From positions 1,240,001 through 1,304,000 of the forward strand of contig NZ_LR130759.1 in NCBI RefSeq assembly GCF_900292015.1: a stretch of DNA of 64,000 nt. The letters run 5' to 3'. Below the pieces are notes generated by a model. That model saw only the letters and a list, made by a program, of their open reading frames with translations, ran no database searches and was not told where the DNA came from. This stretch comes from Mycobacterium basiliense. Its GTDB lineage: Bacteria > Actinomycetota > Actinomycetes > Mycobacteriales > Mycobacteriaceae. The translations under genes and the position numbers were made by a program. This document shows positions 10,132 through 18,979 of this stretch, piece by piece; the first letter of the stretch is position 1; the number at the start of each line of letters is the position of its first letter.

Positions 10132-11073
10132 GATCTATCCTCCTGGGTGCTACCGGCTGCGTTACTGGCGACTGGCAACCGGGTAAAGCCTGAATGCTGA
10201 GCAAAGACTCGATCTGTAAGCGTGATTGGCTCACGGACTTTGCCGGCGGGACACTCCGCAAGCGTTGAAAGGCCTTTACGCCGCCCCATGCTTTCCCCAG
10301 CGAGATGAGTGATCGTCACTTCTTGACCCTCACCAGGAGGCCTCTCACTGCGGAGTGTGGAAATTCCTCTTATTTAGTTTTTCTATTATTGATCCAAGTG
10401 ACCTCCAGATATTTTCCTCGGCCGTTCGAGCGCGATGGCTATTTAGGTGTCTTCAGAGAGACTTCTCGGCCGCTCTGTCGAGCACTGCCGATCTGTCTAG
10501 CTTCAAGAAGCCGAACTTCGCATCCGCTTCGGTCCGAACCTCTTCGTCTGTCCAGCGGAACCAATTTCCTTGGCGCCGCTAGGGTCTGGTGCGCCTCTGT
10601 GCGCCCCAAAGCTCTGGCCATCCCCGGCGTCGTAGCGATCCGACCATCTTCTGCTCCGAGCTGTGTCGTCGGCCAAGTTAATGCGTATCGGTCTCGTCAG
10701 CTGTCGAGGTAATGTCGGCACCTGAATTTGGTTACCATTTGCATTTATAGAATTACACTTGTCGACTGAGAAGACCGGCATGGAGACCCCGCGACCGGTG
10801 TTTACACAGCCCGCGCATTTTCCGCCAAAATAATTGTTAGAGGGACGCTACGAGTGACTACGTTGTGCTACAAGTATGCGACAGTTACTAAACTGCTGTG
10901 AGTCTGCTGGCAACTTGCTGGGACGCCTATTCGGCGGCCCGCTGCAAGTTCGAACGGCCTCGCTATCGGCGCCGGCCTTCGTGCGGTGGTCAACATATGT
11001 CCTGGTCCCAGGCCGATCACTGGTGATCACGACGCTCCTTCCGTAGTTGACGTTTGTCACTATAGAGCATTGG

Positions 11074-11085
11074 TGACAATTGTCA
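11074..11085. promoter_or_regulatory. Perfect palindrome TGACAATTGTCA
   Basis: A 12-bp perfect palindrome; a related TTGACG...TTGTCAC stretch lies about 25 bp to its left. The form suits a TetR- or GntR-type operator, but no start codon lies close by, so the site may be a relic. Confidence 0.3.
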
Positions 11086-11142
11086 ATATTCAAGGGTTGT
11101 GTGATATGGGATCGACCCGCGGTAGGTCTTGCCCAGCAGCGG

Positions 11143-11161
11143 CCCCCGGGATCGCCGGGGG
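11143..11161 (-). terminator. GC hairpin downstream of sdhB
   Basis: A perfect 7-bp stem CCCCCGG/CCGGGGG with a 5-base loop lies about 36 bp past the sdhB stop codon. It has no T tract, as is common in mycobacterial terminators. Confidence 0.5.
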
Positions 11162-11196
11162 TGCGGCGCGCGAACGGGATTGGTGATTGCTCACGC

Positions 11197-12000
11197 TCAG
11201 CGTGAGAACATCAGCGCCCGCTTGACCTCCTGGATCGCCTTGGTCACTTCGATGCCGCGCGGGCAGGATTCGGTGCAGTTGAAGGTGGTTCGGCAGCGCC
11301 ACACACCGTCGACCTCGTTGAGGATGTCGAGCCGCTCGGCGGCGGCCTCGTCGCGGCTGTCGAAGATGAAGCGATGTGCGTTGACGATCGCCGCCGGGCC
11401 GAAGTAGCTGCCCTCGCTCCAGAACACCGGGCAGCTGGTGGTGCAGCACGCGCAGAGGATGCACTTGGTGGTGTCGTCGTAGCGGGCGCGGTCGGTGGGG
11501 CTTTGGATCCGCTCCCGAGTAGGCGGGTTACCGCTGGTGATCAGGTACGGCTTTACCGCGCGGTAGGCGTCGAAGAACGGCTCCATGTCGACCACCAGGT
11601 CTTTTTCCACGGGCAGCCCGCGGATCGGCTCGACGGTGATGGTCAGCTGCTTGTTCGGCTTTTTCGGCAGCAGGTCACGCATCAACACCTTGCAGGCCAG
11701 TCGGTTGACCCCATTGATCCGCATGGCGTCCGAGCCACACACTCCGTGGGCGCAGGAGCGCCGGAAGGTGAGTGTTCCGTCCAAATAGCCTTTGATGTAG
11801 ATCAGCAGGTTCAGCAGCCGGTCGCTGGGCAGGCACGGTACCCGGAAGCTCTGCCAGCCACCGGTCGCGGCGAAAGCCTCCGGGTCGTCCGGGTTGAAGC
11901 GGGCGATCTTCACCGTCACCATCACCGCGCCTTCCGGCACCGGTGGCAACGGTGGCTCCAACGAGGTCTCCACCTGTGGTTCGACTGCCGACTTACCCAT
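11197..12000 (-). CDS. sdhB: Succinate dehydrogenase iron-sulfur subunit SdhB
   Basis: 267 residues. It carries the electron-transfer centres of respiratory complex II: a plant-type [2Fe-2S] domain with CAHGVCGSDAM and a following Cys, then the bacterial ferredoxin domain with CILCACCTTSCP and CTESCPRGI for the [4Fe-4S] and [3Fe-4S] clusters. The ATG overlaps the sdhA stop codon (TAATG), so translation is coupled. It is the last gene of sdhCDAB and is followed by a GC hairpin. The proline-rich first 25 residues precede the conserved core. Confidence 0.97.
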   Translation of the reverse strand: MGKSAVEPQVETSLEPPLPPVPEGAVMVTVKIARFNPDDPEAFAATGGWQSFRVPCLPSDRLLNLLIYIKGYLDGTLTFRRSCAHGVCGSDAMRINGVNRLACKVLMRDLLPKKPNKQLTITVEPIRGLPVEKDLVVDMEPFFDAYRAVKPYLITSGNPPTRERIQSPTDRARYDDTTKCILCACCTTSCPVFWSEGSYFGPAAIVNAHRFIFDSRDEAAAERLDILNEVDGVWRCRTTFNCTESCPRGIEVTKAIQEVKRALMFSR

Positions 12001-13808
12001 TAGTACTTCCGCTCCTTCGGCTCGTAGCGGGTCTGCACGACGGGCTTGAAGTCCAGCCTGATGTCGCTGAGCAGCTCGGCGCGTTCCTTGTCGGCCCCAA
12101 TTTCCTTGTCGGCCCCAATTTCCTTGTCGGCCCCAATTTCCTTATAGGCCATCGTGTGCCGCATGTAGTTGACGTCGTCGCGGTTGGGATAGTCTTCACG
12201 GGCGTGACCGCCGCGCGACTCCTTGCGGTTCAAGGCGCCCACCACCGTGACTTCCGCCAGCTCCAGCAAAAAGCCCAGCTCAATCGCCTCCAGCAGGTCG
12301 CTGTTGAAACGTTTCCCTTTATCGTGCACCGTGATTCGCGAGTACCGCTCCTTGAGCGCATGGATGTCGGTGAGCGCCTGCTTGAGCGTCTCCTCGGTGC
12401 GGAACACCGCTGCATTGTTGTCCATGGTCTGCTGCAGGGCGGTGCGGATGTCGGCGACTCGCTCGTTGCCGTGCTCGGAAAGGATGTCGCCCACCCAGCT
12501 GACCACCATCGCGGCCGGGTCCGCTGGCAAATCCACGAAGTCATGACCCCGCGCGTAGCGGGCCGCCGCGATGCCGGCACGGCGGCCGAAGACATTGATG
12601 TCCAACAGCGAATTGGTGCCCAATCGATTGGCGCCGTGCACCGACACGCAGGCACACTCGCCGGCCGCGAACAGGCCGGGGACGGTGTGGGTATTGTCCC
12701 GCAGCACCTGACCGGTGACGGTCGTCGGAATGCCGCCCATCACGTAGTGGCAGGTCGGGTAGACCGGGACCAGCTCATGAACCGGGTCCACGCCGAGGTA
12801 GGTGCGCGCGAATTCGGTGATGTCGGGCAATTTGGCCTCCAGCACGTCCTCGCCCAGGTGGCGGACGTCGATGTAGACGTAGTCCTTGTGCGGGCCGGCA
12901 CCGCGGCCCTCTAGCACTTCCAGCACCATCGAGCGGGCGACGATGTCGCGGGGGGCCAGGTCGACGATGGTCGGGGCGTAGCGTTCCATGAAGCGCTCGC
13001 CCTCTCCGTTGAGCAGCCGACCGCCCTCGCCGCGCACGGCCTCGGAGATCAGGATGCCCAGGCCAGCCAGGCCGGTCGGGTGAAACTGGTGGAACTCCAT
13101 GTCTTCCAGGGGAAGTCCCTTTCGGAAGACAATACCGATGCCGTCTCCGGTCAGGGTGTGTGCGTTGGAGGTGGTCTTGTACATCCGCCCGGATCCGCCG
13201 GTGGCGATCACGATGGCCTTGGCGTGAAAGACATGAATATCGCCGGTCGCCAATTCGTAGGCGATGACCCCGGTGGCCACCGGGCCGGTGGGCGTTTGGG
13301 TGAGTGCCAAGTCGAGCGCGTAAAACTCGTTGAAGAACTCGACGTCGTGTTTGACGCAGTTCTGGTAGAGCGTCTGCAGGATCATATGGCCGGTGCGGTC
13401 GGCCGCGTAGCACGCGCGACGTACCGGGGCCTTGCCGTGGTCGCGGGTGTGCCCGCCGAAGCGGCGCTGGTCGATGCGGCCCTCGGGGGTGCGGTTGAAT
13501 GGCATGCCCATCTTTTCCAGGTCGAGCACCGCGTCGATGGCTTCCTTGCACATGATCTCGACCGCGTCCTGGTCGGCCAGATAGTCGCCGCCTTTGACGG
13601 TGTCGAACGTGTGCCATTCCCAGTTGTCGTCCTCGACGTTGGCCAGCGCGGCGCACATGCCGCCCTGCGCGGCGCCGGTGTGGCTACGGGTGGGATACAG
13701 CTTGGTCAGCACTGCCGTCCGTACCTGCGGTCCCGCCTCTACCGCTGCCCGCATGCCGGCGCCGCCCGCGCCGACGATCACCACGTCGTATCGGTGTTGC
13801 TGAATCAC
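12000..13808 (-). CDS. sdhA: Succinate dehydrogenase flavoprotein subunit SdhA
   Basis: 602 residues from a GTG at 13808 preceded by GAGGGG. It oxidises succinate to fumarate with covalently bound FAD. Visible features are the FAD-binding GAGGAGMRAAVEA loop, the SHTGAAQGGMCAAL segment with the flavinylated His, the substrate region HQFHPTGL and the catalytic Arg region. Near the C-terminus an ADKEIG hexapeptide occurs three times, from an 18-bp tandem repeat at 12084-12143; M. tuberculosis SdhA is about 12 residues shorter as I recall. It lies between sdhD (10 bp upstream) and sdhB (1-base overlap). Confidence 0.97.
   Translation of the reverse strand: MIQQHRYDVVIVGAGGAGMRAAVEAGPQVRTAVLTKLYPTRSHTGAAQGGMCAALANVEDDNWEWHTFDTVKGGDYLADQDAVEIMCKEAIDAVLDLEKMGMPFNRTPEGRIDQRRFGGHTRDHGKAPVRRACYAADRTGHMILQTLYQNCVKHDVEFFNEFYALDLALTQTPTGPVATGVIAYELATGDIHVFHAKAIVIATGGSGRMYKTTSNAHTLTGDGIGIVFRKGLPLEDMEFHQFHPTGLAGLGILISEAVRGEGGRLLNGEGERFMERYAPTIVDLAPRDIVARSMVLEVLEGRGAGPHKDYVYIDVRHLGEDVLEAKLPDITEFARTYLGVDPVHELVPVYPTCHYVMGGIPTTVTGQVLRDNTHTVPGLFAAGECACVSVHGANRLGTNSLLDINVFGRRAGIAAARYARGHDFVDLPADPAAMVVSWVGDILSEHGNERVADIRTALQQTMDNNAAVFRTEETLKQALTDIHALKERYSRITVHDKGKRFNSDLLEAIELGFLLELAEVTVVGALNRKESRGGHAREDYPNRDDVNYMRHTMAYKEIGADKEIGADKEIGADKERAELLSDIRLDFKPVVQTRYEPKERKY
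12084..12143 (-). repeat. 18-bp in-frame tandem repeat inside sdhA (3.3 copies)
   Basis: Three identical 18-base units (12084-12101, 12102-12119, 12120-12137) and six bases of a fourth, reading TTCCTTGTCGGCCCCAAT on the plus strand. Each unit adds six residues (KEIGAD) to SdhA without breaking the frame. Confidence 0.97.
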
Positions 13809-13818
13809 CTGTCGCCCC

Positions 13819-14286
13819 TCAGGAGATGTTTGCGTCGAATGTCAATAGCACGTAGGTCCCCAAGATCAGCGTGAACACGATGGACACCACTAGTAGCGAG
13901 TTCAGCCAGAACCGGGTGGAGTCTTTGCGGCTGTAGTCGTCGATGATGACGCGCAGGCCGTTGCCGCCATGCAGTTGGGCGAGCCACAGCAGCAGCAGGT
14001 CCCAGGTCTGCCAGAACGGTGACGCCCAGCGCTGTGCGACGTAGTTGAAGTCGATGCGGTAGACCCCGTTCTCCCACATCAACCCAATGAACAAGTGTCC
14101 CAGTGCCAAAAACACCAACACGACGCCGGAAAAACGCATGAACAGCCACGCGAATTTCTCGAAGTTCGGCATGCCGGCACGGCGTCGCGGAGAACGCGGA
14201 TTGTCCAGGCTGGCGGGTCGGTCGTGGCTGCGCTGGCGCACCGGGGCGAGCCGGCCCCGAGCCAGCTGGAGGTCGGGGGCACTCAT
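13819..14286 (-). CDS. sdhD: Succinate dehydrogenase membrane subunit SdhD
   Basis: 155 residues from the ATG at 14286, which overlaps the sdhC stop by ATGA; the longer open frame to 14619 only runs back through sdhC. It has three hydrophobic helices at about 45-70, 92-110 and 124-148. The LLWLAQLHGGNGLRVIIDDY segment contains a likely haem or quinone-site His. It anchors SdhAB in the membrane with SdhC. A basic, poorly conserved N-terminal stretch of 35 residues precedes the core that starts at MPNFEKFAW, which could be an alternative start. Confidence 0.93.
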   Translation of the reverse strand: MSAPDLQLARGRLAPVRQRSHDRPASLDNPRSPRRRAGMPNFEKFAWLFMRFSGVVLVFLALGHLFIGLMWENGVYRIDFNYVAQRWASPFWQTWDLLLLWLAQLHGGNGLRVIIDDYSRKDSTRFWLNSLLVVSIVFTLILGTYVLLTFDANIS

Positions 14287-14738
14287 AGGAAGTGCTCCGC
14301 CATGTGGATACCCAGCACCACCGCCGCCGGTACCAGGATCAACAGCCAGGCCACCGCGACGATCACCAACATCAGTCGCTGGTAACGCGGCCCCTGCGAC
14401 CAGAAGTCGATCAAGATGATCCGGATGCCGTTGAGCGCGTGATAGGACACCGCCACCACGAGTCCGAATTCCATCAGGCCAACGATCGGCGTCTTGTACG
14501 TATCGATCACCGAGTTGTAGGCCTGCGGGCTCACCCGCACCAGGGCGGTGTCCAATACGTGGACGAACAGAAAGAAGAAGATCGTTGCGCCGGTGATGCG
14601 CTGCAGTACCCACGACCACATGCCGGGATCACCCCGGTATAGGGTCCGCGGAGGTCGCCGTTTGCGCAATGTTCCGGACGGTTTCTTGGGCCCGGTATTG
14701 GGCCCCGCCGGATCCGCGGTAGTTGCTGTTGTGCTCAC
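14283..14738 (-). CDS. sdhC: Succinate dehydrogenase cytochrome b subunit SdhC
   Basis: 151 residues from the GTG at 14738, where the usual STTATTADPAG N-terminus begins; an upstream ATG at 14828 has no support. It has three membrane helices. LYRGDPGMWSWVLQRITG, with the quinone-site Ser and Arg, and FLFVHVLD with a likely haem-ligand His are the family signatures. It is the first gene of sdhCDAB and is divergent from cdd across about 150 bp. Confidence 0.94.
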   Translation of the reverse strand: MSTTATTADPAGPNTGPKKPSGTLRKRRPPRTLYRGDPGMWSWVLQRITGATIFFFLFVHVLDTALVRVSPQAYNSVIDTYKTPIVGLMEFGLVVAVSYHALNGIRIILIDFWSQGPRYQRLMLVIVAVAWLLILVPAAVVLGIHMAEHFL

Positions 14739-14888
14739 CTTCTGCCGACCCCTTCCAGGCTCCTGCCGGGCAATCGAGCTTATCTTGACCAGGTTGCTGG
14801 CGGTACCGGACAGTCCGATCGAGATCAAGTGTTGTGCCAGGATTAAGGTGGCTTTCCTAAGTCAGCCGATTGCCGAGCGGGGTCGAGA

Positions 14889-15287
14889 ATGCCTGATGTC
14901 GATTGGAAAGTGCTGCGGAACAAAGCAACTCAGGCTGCGGCTGGAGCCTACGCGCCTTATTCGCGGTTTCCGGTGGGTGCCGCGGCGCTAGCCGACGACG
15001 GCCGGGTGGTCACCGGCTGCAATGTGGAGAATGTCTCCTACGGTCTGGGCCTGTGTGCCGAATGCGGTGTGGTATGTGCTCTGTATGCCAGCGGCGGCGG
15101 CCGGTTGGTCGCATTGTCATGTGTCGACGATGCCGGCTCGTTGCTGATGCCCTGTGGGCGGTGTCGTCAGGTGCTGCTAGAACACGGCGGCACCGAGCTA
15201 TTGGTCGATCATCCGGGGGGACCCCGTCGGCTTGGTGAGCTGCTGCCAGACGCCTTCCACGCCGACCTCACCAGGGAACCTTCATGA
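14889..15287 (+). CDS. cdd: Cytidine deaminase
   Basis: 132 residues. It deaminates cytidine and deoxycytidine to uridine and deoxyuridine. The zinc site of the small tetrameric type is complete: CAEC with the catalytic Glu, and CGRC. FPVGAAALADDGRVVTGCNVEN is the substrate-binding segment. It heads the salvage operon cdd-deoA-add; its stop overlaps the deoA start (ATGA). Confidence 0.97.
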   Translation: MPDVDWKVLRNKATQAAAGAYAPYSRFPVGAAALADDGRVVTGCNVENVSYGLGLCAECGVVCALYASGGGRLVALSCVDDAGSLLMPCGRCRQVLLEHGGTELLVDHPGGPRRLGELLPDAFHADLTREPS

Positions 15288-16582
15288 CCGATCTCGACTT
15301 CGACCCACCGACGGTGATTGCCACCAAGCGCGACGGTGGCCGGTTATCCGACGCCGCCATCGACTGGGTCATTGAGGCCTACACCGACGGTCGGGTAGCT
15401 CCCGAGCAAATGTCGGCCCTGTTGATGGCGATCGTCTTGCGGGGCATGGACCGTGGCGAGCTCGCCAGGTGGACGTGGGCCATGTTGGCGTCGGGTCCGC
15501 GCATGGATTTCACGGACCTGCGCGCGAACGGGCAGCCCCTGGTGACTGTGGACAAGCACTCCACCGGCGGCGTAGGCGACAAAATCACCCTGCCGTTGGT
15601 GCCCGTCGTTGTCGCTTGCGGTGGTGCGGTGCCGCAGGCATCGGGCCATGGACTCGGCCATACCGGCGGCACCCTGGACAAGCTGGAGTCAATCACCGGG
15701 TTTACCGCCAACCTGGCCAACCAGACGGTACGAGAACAGCTTTGCGACGTCGGGGCGGCGATTTTCGCCGCCGGTGAGCTGGCACCGGCGGATGCCAAGC
15801 TGTATGCGTTGCGCGATGTCACCGCCACCGTGGAATCCCTGCCGTTGATCGCCAGCTCGATCATGAGCAAGAAGCTGGCCGAGGGTGCCGGCGCCCTGGT
15901 GCTGGACGTCAAGGTCGGCTCGGGTGCCTTCATGAAGACCGAAGCGCCGGCGCGTGAACTTGCCCACACTATGGTTGCGCTGGGTGCTGCCCACGGGGTG
16001 CCCACCAGCGCGTTGTTGACGAACATGAACTGTCCGCTAGGCGCCACCATCGGCAACGCGCTGGAGGTCGCGGAGGCGCTGGAAGTGCTCGCCGGCGGTG
16101 GACCCGCCGACGTGGTCCAGCTGACCTTGCGGCTCGCCGGCGAGATGCTCGAGCTGGCCGGGATCGACGGCCGTGACCCGGCGGACACCTTGCGTGACGG
16201 CACCGCGATGGACCGGTTCCGGCGGTTGATCGCCGCCCAGGGCGGCGATTTGGCGAAACCGTTGCCAATTGGTCGGTGTTCGGAAACCGTCACGGCTCAT
16301 CGGGGCGGCACAATGGGCAACATCGACGCGATGGCAGTGGGGCTGGCGGCATGGCGGCTCGGCGCGGGCAGGACCCGACCGGGCGCGCGAGTGCAACACG
16401 GTGCGGGTGTTCGGATCCATCGCCGACCGGGTGACGCGGTTGTGTCCGGTGAGCCGGTATTCACGCTGTACACCGAAACGCCGGAGCGTTTCAGCGCGGC
16501 GTTGGCGGCACTGGACGATGGCTGGAGTGTCGGGGACAATTCGCCGCCGCCGCGGCCACTCATCTTCGATCGGATCGTCTGA
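15284..16582 (+). CDS. deoA: Thymidine phosphorylase
   Basis: 432 residues. It splits thymidine and deoxyuridine to the base and deoxyribose 1-phosphate. The signatures are the phosphate-binding [10 protein letters not shown], the [15 protein letters not shown] segment and [11 protein letters not shown]. It overlaps cdd by 4 bases and add by 1 base (TGATG), indicating a tightly coupled salvage operon. The length matches the family. Confidence 0.97.
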   Translation: MTDLDFDPPTVIATKRDGGRLSDAAIDWVIEAYTDGRVAPEQMSALLMAIVLRGMDRGELARWTWAMLASGPRMDFTDLRANGQPLVTVDKHSTGGVGDKITLPLVPVVVACGGAVPQASGHGLGHTGGTLDKLESITGFTANLANQTVREQLCDVGAAIFAAGELAPADAKLYALRDVTATVESLPLIASSIMSKKLAEGAGALVLDVKVGSGAFMKTEAPARELAHTMVALGAAHGVPTSALLTNMNCPLGATIGNALEVAEALEVLAGGGPADVVQLTLRLAGEMLELAGIDGRDPADTLRDGTAMDRFRRLIAAQGGDLAKPLPIGRCSETVTAHRGGTMGNIDAMAVGLAAWRLGAGRTRPGARVQHGAGVRIHRRPGDAVVSGEPVFTLYTETPERFSAALAALDDGWSVGDNSPPPRPLIFDRIV

Positions 16583-17670
16583 TGACCGCAACGCCGACCC
16601 TGGAGGCGATCAGGCAAGCGCCCAAGGCCCTGCTGCACGATCACCTCGACGGCGGGCTGCGCCCGGCCACCGTATTGGACATCGCCGAGCAGATCGGCTA
16701 CGACCGGCTGCCCGCTACCGACGCCGATGGGTTGACCGAATGGTTTCGCACCCAGTCGCACAGTGGCTCGTTGGAGCGTTATCTGGAGCCGTTCTCGCAC
16801 ACCGTAGCCGTGATGCAGACCCCCGATGCTTTGCACCGGGTCGCGTTCGAATGTGTAGAAGATCTGGCCGCCGATGCGGTGGCCTATGCCGAGATACGGT
16901 TTGCTCCCGAGCTCCATATCGACCGGGGATTGTCCTTTGATGACATCGTCGATGCCGTGCTGTCGGGTTTTGCCGCCGGCGAAAAGGCTTGTGCGGCCGC
17001 CGGCAATCCCATCAAGGTGCGGCTGTTGGTCACCGCGATGCGCCACGCCGCGGTGTCTCGAGCGATCGCAGAGCTGGCGATCCGGTTCCGGGACAAAGGG
17101 GTGGTCGGCTTTGATATCGCCGGCGCAGAGGCCGGCCACCCGCCAACCCGGCATCTCGACGCTTTTGAGTACATGCGAGATAACAACGCGCGCTTCACGA
17201 TTCATGCTGGCGAGGCGTTCGGACTGCCGTCCATCCACGAAGCTATCGCATTCTGCGGTGCCGACCGGCTGGGTCACGGTGTGCGCATTGTCGATGACAT
17301 TGACGTTGACCCCGACGGGGGTTTCCGGCTAGGGAGTCAAGCGGCGATAGTGCGGGACAAGCGAATTCCGCTGGAGTTGTGCCCCAGTTCCAATGTGCAG
17401 ACCGGCGCGGTCAGAAGCATCGCCGAGCATCCGTTCGACTTGTTGGCCCGCGCGCGTTTTCGGGTCACTGTCAACACCGACAACCGGCTGATGAGCGATA
17501 CGTCGATGAGCAAGGAGATGCATCGGTTGGTGCGGGCCTTCGGCTACGGCTGGAGTGATCTTCAACGGTTCACCATCAATGCCATGAAGTCGGCGTTCAT
17601 TCCGTTTGATGAGCGCTTGGAGATTATCGACGAGGTGATCAAGCCGCGGTTTGCGGTGCTCATCGGGTAG
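16582..17670 (+). CDS. add: Adenosine deaminase
   Basis: 362 residues. It deaminates adenosine and deoxyadenosine to inosine and deoxyinosine. The zinc ligands are visible: HDHLDG near the start, [13 protein letters not shown] with the catalytic His, and NTDNRLMS carrying the Asp. It ends the cdd-deoA-add operon in the known mycobacterial arrangement. Here it is followed after 52 bp by an allantoin-degradation set that is absent at this place in M. tuberculosis. Confidence 0.97.
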   Translation: MTATPTLEAIRQAPKALLHDHLDGGLRPATVLDIAEQIGYDRLPATDADGLTEWFRTQSHSGSLERYLEPFSHTVAVMQTPDALHRVAFECVEDLAADAVAYAEIRFAPELHIDRGLSFDDIVDAVLSGFAAGEKACAAAGNPIKVRLLVTAMRHAAVSRAIAELAIRFRDKGVVGFDIAGAEAGHPPTRHLDAFEYMRDNNARFTIHAGEAFGLPSIHEAIAFCGADRLGHGVRIVDDIDVDPDGGFRLGSQAAIVRDKRIPLELCPSSNVQTGAVRSIAEHPFDLLARARFRVTVNTDNRLMSDTSMSKEMHRLVRAFGYGWSDLQRFTINAMKSAFIPFDERLEIIDEVIKPRFAVLIG

Positions 17671-17722
17671 CGCGGGACACCTTCGCTGCGGCGGTCACCA
17701 CCGCATCTGTGATGATGGGCGG

Positions 17723-18979
17723 GTGGCAGCAGCGATCGGAAAGCCCAAAGCGGGCAGCAGCACCGTTGCATCGCACCTGCTTACACCGATCGAGACGGTG
17801 CTGGAACGCGTCGACGAGGAGTTGGCGGCTCGATACCCGGGCGACGGTGTCGGGGTGCAACCCGTGCACACCGTGTACGTCAGCGCCGCCGAGGCAACAC
17901 CCGAGACGCCGACGCAATGGAGTGCGGCGGCCATTGAGTTGCTCGACCAGCACCTCGGCATGCTGCGCGAACTCGGTGACCGTGCAGCGTTAGGTCTCGT
18001 TCGGCAACGTCTGGCCGCCGCACCTATCGCGGACCTGAGGTTGGACTTCGAAGACGGATATGGGCCGCGGGGCGAGGACCTGGAGGATGCCGACGCGGTG
18101 CGGGCGGGGCAGACATTGGCAGCGTTGGGCCTGGACAACTGCGGTGTGCGAATCAAAGGCTTGACCACCGCCGAATGGCGTCGCTCGCTACGCACCCTCG
18201 AGTTGGTGCTAGACGGCGCGGGAGGGGTTCCTGCCGGGTTCGTCTTCGTCCTGCCGAAACTTCGTGCCGTCGGCCAGGTTACGGCCGCGGTGCAATTGTG
18301 TGTGGCGCTGGAGCAGGCACACGGTCTGCCGGCCGGCGGCTTGAAATTCGAACTGCAGATCGAGAGTCCGCAGGCGATCATCGGCCCGGATGGCGTTGCC
18401 ACCCTTGCGCAGGCGATCCATCTATCGCAGCGCCGGTGCACCGGATTGCATTACGGGACTTATGATTATAGCGCCGGGTGCGGGATCGCCCCGCAGCACC
18501 AAGCGCTCGATCATCCGGTAGCCGACCACGCCAAGGCGGTCATGCTGGCAGCCGCCGCGCAGACTGGTGTGTGGGTTGCCGACGGCTCCACCAACATCGT
18601 GCCTGTGGGGACGGAAGAGCAAGTAGCGCAGTCGATCCGGGACCACTACCGGCTGGTTATCCGATCGCTGGAGCGTGGCTATTACCAGGGTTGGGACCTG
18701 CATCCCGGCCACCTGGTCACCCGCTGGTTGGCGAGCTTCACGTTTTTCCGCGCGGCGTTGGTTGCCGCCGCGCCGCGGTTGCAGGGCTACCTTGAGCGCA
18801 GCGGTGGTCGCTTCGTCGACGAGCCGGCGACCGCCGAAGCGCTGGCGACGATCGTGCTGCGTGGACTCAATTGCGGGGCCTTTTCCGCCGACGAGGTGAT
18901 TGCCGCCGCGCCCGATGCCACCGTGGCGGTGCTGCGGGCCCTCAAGCTGCGCATGCCCCAGGAACGCGATCCATCATGA
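17723..18979 (+). CDS. Aldolase-like protein of the HpcH/HpaI-malate synthase superfamily (DUF6986 type)
   Basis: 418 residues from the GTG at 17723 (VAAAIGKPKAG). The middle resembles the CitE/HpcH TIM barrel: the acidic metal-binding FEDGYGPRGEDLEDA, the LKFELQIESPQAI strand with Glu, and GTYDYSAG. Actinobacterial proteins of this kind commonly lie beside allantoicase, as here, with an ATGA overlap into that gene. Because ureidoglycolate breakdown gives glyoxylate, a glyoxylate-condensing or -releasing aldolase step is a reasonable inference, but no biochemical function is known to me. Confidence 0.75.
   Translation: MAAAIGKPKAGSSTVASHLLTPIETVLERVDEELAARYPGDGVGVQPVHTVYVSAAEATPETPTQWSAAAIELLDQHLGMLRELGDRAALGLVRQRLAAAPIADLRLDFEDGYGPRGEDLEDADAVRAGQTLAALGLDNCGVRIKGLTTAEWRRSLRTLELVLDGAGGVPAGFVFVLPKLRAVGQVTAAVQLCVALEQAHGLPAGGLKFELQIESPQAIIGPDGVATLAQAIHLSQRRCTGLHYGTYDYSAGCGIAPQHQALDHPVADHAKAVMLAAAAQTGVWVADGSTNIVPVGTEEQVAQSIRDHYRLVIRSLERGYYQGWDLHPGHLVTRWLASFTFFRAALVAAAPRLQGYLERSGGRFVDEPATAEALATIVLRGLNCGAFSADEVIAAAPDATVAVLRALKLRMPQERDPS

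Larger units (their letters stand above)
10132..11196. other. Gene-poor intergenic region upstream of the PucR gene
   Basis: About 1.06 kb with locally lower GC than the flanks (for example around 10360-10450). No open frame here has a recognisable family or a good ribosome site. It contains the promoter of the PucR gene, a perfect palindrome at 11074-11085 and the putative sdh terminator at 11143-11161. It may be the remains of a lost gene. Confidence 0.5.

Noticed and set aside
10305..11093. Open frames of 60-135 codons in the gene-poor region
   Set aside because: No family resemblance, no ribosome sites, and they overlap one another on both strands.
11943..12914. 323-codon plus-strand open frame with NFLVGP repeats
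   Set aside because: It is antisense to sdhA/sdhB; the repeat is the complement of the SdhA KEIGAD repeat.
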